Source: Haliotis asinina (lineage: Eukaryota > Mollusca > Gastropoda > Lepetellida > Haliotidae). Taken from it: 64,000 nt of DNA. The DNA lies in NCBI RefSeq assembly GCF_037392515.1, contig NC_090280.1, positions 20,212,618 to 20,276,617 of the forward strand. Reading direction: 5' to 3'. Positions 56,689 through 64,000 of this stretch are shown in pieces; position 1 is the first letter of the stretch; the number at the start of each line of letters is the position of its first letter. The notes beneath the pieces were generated by a model. It ran no database searches and was not told the DNA's origin. It saw nothing but the letters and a program-made list of their open reading frames with translations. The position numbers and the translations under genes are program-made.

Positions 56689-56816
56689 TATTTGCTACGA
56701 TGCTGCCGATCCGAGTACAACTCCTTGTTGTTTTGTTGGGCCTCATCTGCGCTGCTGAACATGAGGTCAATGGACCTGAACCCCCGCAACCTGACGTACG
56801 GAAAAGAAGTGTTAAA
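56689..56816 (+). CDS. Peptide precursor gene 2, signal-peptide exon
   Basis: Acceptor gtttcag at 56682-56688, ATG at 56700, donor AAA|GTGAGT at 56816/56817. It encodes the signal peptide MLPIRVQLLVVLLGLICAA, a spacer EHEVNGPEPPQPDV and 'RKRSVK' with a strong dibasic (Arg-Lys-Arg) cleavage site. An ATG at 56676 in the same frame exists but would precede the acceptor and is not conserved in gene 1. Secreted small-peptide precursor; neuropeptide or host-defence peptide are the natural guesses, neither proven. Confidence 0.65.
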
Positions 56817-57125
56817 GTGAGTGTATATCCATATATGCATGTGTACATACTGATCTACCTCACTGACCATTCGACCTTTCTCTTCCCTTCATATCCTGTA
56901 TTTTGTTCATTCTTCTTAAACTATTGTTGATTTAGTCACTACTAGACTACCAGATGTCTGACTTCCATTTTGTGGTAGTCACGATGGCTGAGTGGGTTTG
57001 GTGGATGACCCTCCCCATGTTCTTATTTGTCTCTCTGTCTCCTGACATCGTTCAGTTTCAACTCTCATGGCCACTTCGTCCCTCTTGATCCATCTATCAA
57101 TTATTCCTATGTTAATGTGTTTCAG

Positions 57126-57171
57126 CCACTGATGATACTGCCCAGTTATAGAAGAGGAAGATGGGCAGGAG
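57126..57171 (+). CDS. Peptide precursor gene 2, second coding exon
   Basis: 46 bases between tgtttcag and GGTAAT, in phase with the previous exon: PLMILPSYRRGRWAG plus one base. It would place a basic, Trp-containing segment right after the dibasic site. Confidence 0.6.
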
Positions 57172-57539
57172 GTAATAATGACATGAAAAGAAACGCCATA
57201 TCCTTTTAGCGTCAGAACACCAGGAAGTAACAGTCAAAAATCAGACATCAGTTTCTTTCGGGTCATGAAACCACAAAGGTCGAATAATTAGATTAGAATG
57301 ATAATGAATAACAGAGAACAATTTTCTTTTAAACTGGGCCACTGAGGTAGCAATGTGGTCAAAGAAATGGCTGATTACGCTGAAAGTCGAGATAAACAAG
57401 ACTGACAGAATTATCCATTTGGTAAATCCCTGACTTGGCAGGAAACACGAGTAACCAATTAGTAGGTACCCACTGAAAGATACAAATGGTTCTTTACGGA
57501 AGCGTAGTAGGGCCACGGTGAAAGATCTTTTTTCAGCCT

Positions 57540-57672
57540 CATTATCTCCTACGTAGGAGATACTAACTCCTACGTAGCACTTTATAACTCCTACGTAGGA
57601 TCTTCTACGTGGGACTCATTATCACCTTCGTAGGATTTATTATCACCTACGTAGGACTTAGTATCACCTGCA
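57540..57672 (+). repeat. Array of CTACGTAG palindromes
   Basis: The palindrome 'cctacgtagga' or close variants recur about seven times, 17-27 bases apart, separated by 'tatcac', 'taact' or 'ttata' linkers. Some units are decayed. It lies in intron 3 of peptide gene 2 and was not seen in gene 1. Confidence 0.85.
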
Positions 57673-57841
57673 AGAGATGCTCGATATATGTTAAAATACA
57701 TTAATCTGAAATGGTCAGCCTAATTCACCCCGACAGAAACCATTTCCTTTTTCACTGTTTCAGTCACTGTTAGACTCTATAGCCATGCGTTTCATTTATG
57801 TTTATGTTTACAGCTATGTGTTATATTTACCATTAGAGTCA

Positions 57842-58089
57842 ACTATCATGTGTTACAATTATTCTAAGAGTCTACTGTTTCCTTCACCATTAGACTGTTG
57901 TGTTCAACTATACTACCCATCAAAGGTTTAGACTCACTTGTGTAACTGTAGCCGCATTAGAGTCTACTATCATGTGTTACAGTTATTCTAATAGTCTACT
58001 GTTTCCTTCACCATTAGACTGTTGTGTTCAACTATACTACCCATCAAAGGTTTAGACTCACTTGTGTAACTGTAGCCGCATTAGAGTCT
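57842..58089 (+). repeat. Two 124-bp tandem units
   Basis: 'actatcatgtgttac' starts at 57842 and 57966; the units differ by about two bases. Each unit contains the element end 'ctacccatcaaaggtttaga'. A third start at 58090 diverges after 'actatcatg'. Confidence 0.95.
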
Positions 58090-58438
58090 ACTATCATGCC
58101 GCCTACTTCAGTCAACTGTTTTAAACTAGATAGTATTCGATACAGTTTAAAGGTACGTATAGTAAAACAAATTCGTAAAGTTGACAAGATAATTGTCATC
58201 CGTTCAACAAATGATGAAACTCGGCACAAAAACACAGCAGTTCACATGCACAACATTCGCACATACTTTTCAGCAATTTGATGAATCATCCTCGTGCAAT
58301 TAATCTGCATACGGTTGCTACAGTTGTCTCCCCCAAGTTGGTGGAGAAATTCATCTTCGTTGTAACCATGTGTACATATCTAACACATAGTGGGTGTTTT
58401 AAGCGTTTTAAGTGAGTTTACACTTTTGATGGGTAGAT
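58036..58438. mobile_element. MITE-like element with ~27-bp terminal inverted repeats
   Basis: Left end 'ctacccatcaaaggtttaga' plus 'ctcactt' and right end (reversed) 'ctacccatcaaaagtgtaaa' plus 'ctcactt' enclose ~400 bp without transposase. TA lies next to both ends. Likely a non-autonomous Tc1/mariner derivative. The left end is duplicated by the 124-bp tandem unit. Confidence 0.75.
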
Positions 58439-58904
58439 TAATTGTTTCATATTACTTTCATGTGTTGGACCGACTTTTGTGCTTTACCGCCTCGCGTTCA
58501 GTTTCCCTGTTGTTACGAGTTGCAGTTAGTTCACTGTTACATGTTGCACTTTGTTACATTTTTCTATTATGCGCTGGCTATTTCAGAGGTCGTTGCACAT
58601 TAGTCATAATCTGTGTGCACAGAAGTGTCTATCGGTGGCAATCTATGCGTACTCATTCCCTTATATTTATACAAACAACTATAATGACAATCTTTTGCCT
58701 GTTTTAATTCTGTATTGCTTTACGTCGCATTCAACACTTTTCCACCCGGGTCAAATCAACTTGCTAAAAAATCACAAAAAAACAAACCGCAAACGAGCGT
58801 TATATCTGATCCAACCTAGCCTCATATGAAGACGAGCAAAATTTTCGTGTCAATAATTTCGTATCAGAAGCTTCTCCCTCCTCCTCTGTCTGTGTGTTTG
58901 CGCG

Positions 58905-58926
58905 CGCGAGTGTGTGTGTGTGTGGT

Positions 58927-58973
<47 letters not shown>

Positions 58974-59072
58974 AGAGGGAGAATACCCATGCCTGCAATT
59001 AGATTAAGGTCCACGTCACCCAAACGTAAAGGTAACAAACACACACGCACACACACGCACGCACACACGCAT

Positions 59073-59113
<41 letters not shown>

Positions 59114-59158
59114 TACATACATACATACATACATACATACATACATACATACATACAC
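58905..59158. repeat. Compound microsatellite (TG)n, (GA)n, (CA)n, (CATA)n
   Basis: TG-rich repeats at 58909-58951, GA repeats to about 58975, then after ~60 bases of unique sequence CA repeats (59037-59108) and about 13 CATA units (59107-59156). The Tyr/Val/Cys-rich frames across it are artefacts of the repeat. Confidence 0.95.
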
Positions 59159-59329
59159 AGAATGACACAGTGTTGTAACACTGCCTTAGTGTCATGAATA
59201 CACACTGACGTGCATTTATACTATCTAACGTCCTGCATAACCAAACATTTCTCAATATAATAGTCACACTTCATAATTCGAACCTTTAAAAGGATATGTT
59301 AAGTACTAGTATATCCTACATTTTTCAAG

Positions 59330-59552
59330 GCGACTCAGCTTGTCGTAAGAGGCGACTAACAGGATCGAGTGGTCAGGCTCGCTGACTTGGTTGACACATG
59401 TCATCGGTTCCCAATTGCGCAGATCGATGCTCATGTTGTAGATCACTGGATTGTCTGGTCCAGACTCGATTATTTACAGACCGCCGCCATATAGCTGGAA
59501 TATTAATTGCTGAGTGCGGCGTAAAACTAAACTCACTCACTCACTCACTCTT
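59330..59552 (-). mobile_element. SINE-like repeat (type I), near full length
   Basis: 'cttgtcgtaagaggcgacta', 'ttgacacatgtcatcggttc', 'gatcgatgctcatgttgtag' and 'gtgcggcgtaaaactaaact', ending in four 'actc' units. Reverse orientation, in intron 3 of peptide gene 2. Well preserved, so probably recent. Confidence 0.85.
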
Positions 59553-60890
59553 ACATTTTTCACTGTGACTCTACTACGCTTCCGTAGTTCTTTGCAAGCG
59601 GTATATTTTTCAGCAACATGTACGCCAAGTTTATCCCTTGGACTACAGTGTTCTGTCATAATTTTCTGCTTTCATACATGGACAGATAAGTGGAAAAAAC
59701 GATTATAAGAAACTCATAGTAAAGATTTACTGAGAATCGAACTAACCAGAATATCAAGTTGAAGTCATACGTTTGTGTTTATATATATGAAGTAACAAGG
59801 AAATAGTCGAAGTTAGGAACATGGTATGAAAGTAACGACAGACAATTGATATACTCTTAAAAAAAGTAGGTGAACCTGAACTTTGAAGTCTGGTAGAGAG
59901 TAACCCCATTGAGGAACGTTACAATGACATTCATGTTGTGTATTCAGCATCATTTCACGTTATCACCACACGCAAACACAATGCACGGGAAGCACGTGCA
60001 CAACGTAGGAGCCTCCTACATGGGGTCTAATTATGAATCTTGACGTTTTTCAGGCAGGTCGATAAATCACTGTAGACCATTTTTTCCGATAATATTATTG
60101 CATCTGTGCATGGTCAGGGTTTCCAGGGTTAAATCACACACTACTAACTGAAAATTGTAGACCTGAAATTTTCAGATCATACTCCAGTCACCTAACAAGG
60201 GGGATAACCGAATGAACAGCTGCGCTTTGAATGGAATCCGTGTGGTGATGCATTCTCAAAACATCCAATATCTCTCACGTTCGACAATCGTACATTGAAA
60301 GTACAGTTCCCCTACTTTTCTGAAAGAGTATATTTGAAGTTACAAGAATTCCGATTTAGGTACAAAAAATATATATTGATTCTACCATATTGTTTTTTGT
60401 ACTATAAATATACTGGATAAAATAAATAGTGATAGTGGTAATTTTATGACTGATATTTTATCAATATGTCAATGAATAAATACATCATTATTCATTGTTT
60501 CAAAATTTACCAATATCGCTTGCTATTTTTGTCTACTTTTTGATACTAATTTAGAATAAATTATTTAAGGCAGCCATTATGTTTCGTTTTTCTTGGTGCT
60601 CAAAACAACAACTCTCTTGTAGGCATGAAGGAAACTGAAGAAGACCTTCCCCACTACCCGCGTCCCTTGTGGTAGAAAACGGTCAATAAACGTCGAAAAT
60701 GAACGTATGTCTTGACTTCTTATTTCTAAATTCCTATTTCTGTAAAAGTGTTCTTTTTAAGTGCAACTTGCATGTGAAAACACAGTTGTCATGCTGTTGT
60801 ACAAATTGATGGGAAAAAAGAAGGAACATTATTGTTTCACACTGTTTCAGTGTGTGACTGCAACAAGGAGGGTTCAGCTGATCTTGTCAG

Positions 60891-61030
60891 GATCAGGCCT
60901 CTTTGGATCAGTGTCACCTGAGCTGGTGGGCGAGGAGTACCTCTGTGTGAAGAAGGCGTACACCAGACCGTGTTACCCGCGAGAAAAGCGTGCAACGTAT
61001 CCTTCTTATCCTCATTTTAAATGTACATAA
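60891..61030 (+). CDS. Peptide precursor gene 2, candidate last exon
   Basis: Using the acceptor cttgtcag (60883-60890), the exon follows the previous one in phase. It encodes 'SGLFGSVSPELVGEEYLC', 'VKKAYTRPCYPREKR' and a tail ending 'YPHFKCT' before TAA at 61028. A second dibasic Lys-Arg site precedes the tail, and three Cys are present. An alternative acceptor (actgtttcag, 60850), conserved with gene 1, gives another frame with ~22 codons ('VCDCNKEGSADLVRIRPLW' and so on) before a stop. Which is used cannot be told by eye. Confidence 0.4.
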
Positions 61031-61283
61031 TATCTACTTTTGTCATTTTAAAGAACGCGTCGAGAGTTTGGTGGATACGGTGGAAGCGGGTAATATTTTT
61101 TTTCCAGTTGGCACCTTTCTGGGAGAGATGGAAACTTGTTAAAACGTCATTTGGCCAATTAAATTAAAGTATTTTACAGGAAGGTGAAATAAGCTGTACT
61201 CTGTCATGACAGACTGAGGTGATCAAAAGACCCCCGATTATAAGTAATAAGTCTCAACGTTGGAAGTGCCACAGACTAAATAA

Positions 61284-61421
<138 letters not shown>

Positions 61422-62742
61422 AACTGCCGAACTGGCATTTTGGATGATTTGTGCATACTGAAAAGTATCAGCATCTGCAAAGTTGTGTTTTACGTTGCAT
61501 GTGACCTTTAATATTTAACGTCACATCATCAATATTTCAGCCATATCGTGACGAACAACCTTTGTCAACATTCAATACAATAAACATAGACAGTCATAAA
61601 GATGAACATCGGGAAATCAAACATGCAAGTGACAATGCATGATTACCATGATTTCAAACTAGTAGATATTTGTAGAACATCCCTTCACAGAACTAACTAA
61701 AACATGAAAACATCACGAGGCAACACTGTTGCTTGTTGCGTGTTATCTATTTGAGAGAACAAAGTTCAAAAACCTTGACATTGCAAGGAGGGGTTACTTG
61801 TCATATACGAAAAGCATTGTCAGTATTCCAGGCTCAATACATGCAACAGACAATCATCGTGTGTCTGACAAATATTTGTGTATGTCTTGTAACAGATAAC
61901 GATCTTGAAATGTAACAACACATCAGGAAATGCAATGTGCAAGGGACAATACATGGGCACTTTGAAAACAAGCTAGAAAGATACAGAATATCCTAGAACT
62001 TGACTACCAAAAGGTGTGACACACGCGAGCACACGTGAGCTATACTTAGCATATGTTCACAAAACGCCTTAGACATGGTGGTTGATACGCCATACAGAAG
62101 AAGGAATATGCAGGAGTATGCGAACTGAATTCAACAAATATATCACATAACACAATGGGCTAGAACTAAATGTTGGGACAATCACACACAAAAACGGGAA
62201 TATGCTAACAGCATTTAAGACTTATCATATTGTAGATGGAGTTTCGGTCATGACGACATGGCCAGGAACGTATTCAACGGGATATGTGACATTAGTCGGT
62301 CAGAATGTCAATAACTCGCAACCTGTGAAGTTGGCCATTAACATCAGTAAGTGAAAGTGGTTGTAAGGAAGTCACATGCTGAGTGATTTATGTTTTCGGA
62401 ACACCAGATTCTGTGTTCACTTGTCTTGCTAACTCGGTTGATGCATGTATTCCGTATCCCAGTCAATGATCATGACCTCAGTCATATTGCTGACCTGTTG
62501 CTGAATACAATAAAAAACACCACAACATATTTATTTCTACAAAAAACACAATATTTATTGATACACATGTCACTGGAAATGCTGAGTACTGATAGTACTG
62601 GAATCAATTATTTTCGATTATGCTAAGGAAATGCAAATTTGAATGAAAAACTGTCATTTATCCAATACCGAGCTGAGGCAAGTAAATATCCTACAACGGC
62701 TGTACGGTTTGGTGAGACGAAACGTCATGAGAGATATGTCTT

Positions 62743-62796
62743 TATAAACGGGACTGGAGACTACCATATGACAGTTTAAAACGTGCTGCTGAAAGG
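62743..62796 (+). promoter_or_regulatory. Peptide gene 3 core promoter and candidate first exon
   Basis: TATAAA at 62743-62748 in 'gtctttataaacgggactgg', then 'gagactaccatatgacag' and a donor GAAAGG|GTATGT at 62796/62797. It is identical to copy 1 over most of the block, which suggests a third, recent gene whose exons lie outside the window. Confidence 0.55.
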
Positions 62797-63054
62797 GTAT
62801 GTATGCATCTTTCTATTTTAACAGTCTAGTTGCTAATTCTGACCAAAGTCTCTTTGGCGTTCCATCCCAGTATTTAACATAGCAGATATTGTGAGGTATT
62901 TATGTACAGTCGAACACCACTGAAATTAAATTTTGATTTGTCTCGTTTACTTATCGAAGAAAACTTGGGTCATTGCGTATTCCTCATGTAGACATTATTT
63001 TGCGGCTGTCTGGAATATGTGGATTACTCAGAGTATGTATGTACATTTTGACTA

Positions 63055-63720
63055 TCACACATGCTCGGAAATTACCGATGTTTTGCGAATGGAAATCGAT
63101 GGAAGGGAGGGGGTTGTATCTTCTGCAAATTCTAACTATGGCTACGAAAACATTTGACTTTCTTTCAAATGTAGTCCCTGTGAATATTAAGAAGGCTGAC
63201 TGCGTACTATACTAAGAAAATACCTACGGGAAAACAGCAAGATGCAAGATTCGAATCATTTGATTCAAACAGGTTGGCTGTACGATCCAATACCCATGCT
63301 TCAAAAAGCTCAAAATTGACATTGAAGTGTTCGGTAAGATACATAGGTTGTTCGCTGTCCCTGGGGTGGGGGTGGGGGAGGGGCGGGGAACTATGCCCTC
63401 CTCCTGACCAGTGAACAACGTATAGTTGCGAACGCCGAACCCATTTGGTACTTCGTGGTAGTAATTCTTTATCTCAAATAACATTGAATCAGTTGAGATG
63501 TACGAATATTACCGATGCATTACCAATGCAAAATAACAGAAGGGAGATAACTCTAAATCTGTTTTCTTGTCATCTGCAAAATCTAGCGATGGCTACAAAC
63601 AGATTTGTACCAGTGCTTCAAACAAACTATTTAAAATAACATTGAGGCGTTCGGTAAGGTAAGGTAGGTTGTTCACTAGTCACAAGCCCCAGTGTTTGTT
63701 TATGTTCATGAACCCGTACA
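63055..63720 (+). repeat. Dispersed repeat family A, two adjacent copies
   Basis: Copies at about 63055-63425 and 63465-63720, the same pair arrangement as at 40602-41145. The space between holds a G-rich tract. Confidence 0.7.
63363..63388 (+). other. Strong potential G-quadruplex
   Basis: Five runs of four or five G separated by single bases (T, T, A, C) on the plus strand. The matching place in copy 1 is C-rich on the plus strand ('cccctacccccaccctcc', about 41103-41120). Confidence 0.75.
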
Positions 63721-64000
63721 TTAACCCATTGATACGCCATATAGAAGAGGGCATTCAAACAAATATGCATGAATGCGAACAGGCTGAAAGACATAAGTAC
63801 GCTCTATTTAATAGATTCAGAAAAACAAACAACATATTGCATTGTAGACACTATATCTGACGACAAAGAGTGATTTTAAGACACTTTGTGATAAAAAGAA
63901 ATCAGATTATGAAAAAGGTATTTTAAACGAAATTGTTGATTGTTTGACTATTTTGAAAACCTCCTCGCTGGAGATACGAACACACCATTGATAATCCTTT

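Larger units (their letters stand above)
52890..61270 (+). repeat. Large duplicated segment, copy 2 (peptide gene 2 locus)
   Basis: Direct repeat of the copy 1 and copy 3 blocks. It starts with 'gagttggcatttttgatgat', as copy 3 does at 61430, and ends with the 'cccgattataagtaataagt' block shared with copy 1. It holds the complete set of exons of peptide gene 2. Boundaries are approximate. Confidence 0.85.
61430..63860 (+). repeat. Large duplicated segment, copy 3 (continues beyond the window)
   Basis: Repeats the upstream half of copy 2 in order: 'catcatcaatatttcagcca', 'tgtgtctgacaaatatttgt', 'cgccatacagaagaaggaat', 'cttggttgatgcatgtattcc'-type block, promoter block, two family A repeats. 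The coding exons, if present, lie past the window end. Confidence 0.8.

Noticed and set aside
56676-56699. ATG at 56676 as start of peptide gene 2
   Set aside because: It lies before the likely splice acceptor at 56688 and is not conserved in gene 1, where the same ATG meets a stop within a few codons.
57540-57672. CTACGTAG array as a CRISPR array
   Set aside because: Spacers are only a few bases long, repeats are short palindromes and the genome is eukaryotic.
58850-59267. Long Tyr/Val/Cys-rich frames on the minus strand
   Set aside because: They are translations of the CATA and CA microsatellite; the same repeat is open in several frames.

Overview
This is animal nuclear DNA, most likely from a marine gastropod and probably abalone-like (Haliotis). 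The evidence is AT-rich, mostly non-coding sequence, intron-containing genes with gt/ag boundaries, and many copies of a short repeat that begins with gtgagtgag and carries 'ttacgccgc...gcaatattccagc'. I know that repeat from abalone and related gastropod sequences from memory; no search was run. There are no bacterial features: no operons, rRNA, CRISPR or true tRNA genes were seen.

Layout. 1-9.2 kb is a transposon graveyard: two solo LTRs of one Gypsy-like family in opposite orientation, a decayed LINE on the minus strand cut by a SINE, a Tc1-like transposase remnant, and an inverted pair of ~120-bp repeats. 9.2-21.8 kb is one BEL/Pao LTR retrotransposon on the minus strand. It has ~1.5% diverged LTRs and a 5-bp target duplication, and it sits inside the reverse transcriptase of a degraded LINE. 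Inside it a ~3-kb gag-to-RNase H segment is present three times in tandem. 22-26 kb holds a host glycosyltransferase gene (MGAT3-like, GT17) with a one-exon coding region and a likely 5' UTR intron. 28.97-33.88 kb is a broken Gypsy-like element whose 5' LTR contains a Tc1-like insertion; a further partial LTR follows. 36.4-37.6 kb (minus) is a one-exon ankyrin repeat plus SOCS box gene. 39.6-63.9 kb is a set of three large direct duplications. Each carries the same upstream blocks and a strongly conserved TATA box plus a short candidate first exon. The two complete units also carry exons for a small secreted peptide precursor with a signal peptide and a dibasic site.

The peptide locus is the best candidate for something undescribed: three tandem promoters, two with matching downstream exons, the predicted processed part more different between copies than the signal peptide, and one copy whose last exon is disrupted. 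The MGAT3-like enzyme (Golgi N-glycan branching) and the ASB-like protein (ubiquitin ligase substrate receptor) are separate host genes with no evident link to it. All host gene models are inferred from sequence alone; splice sites need RNA evidence.
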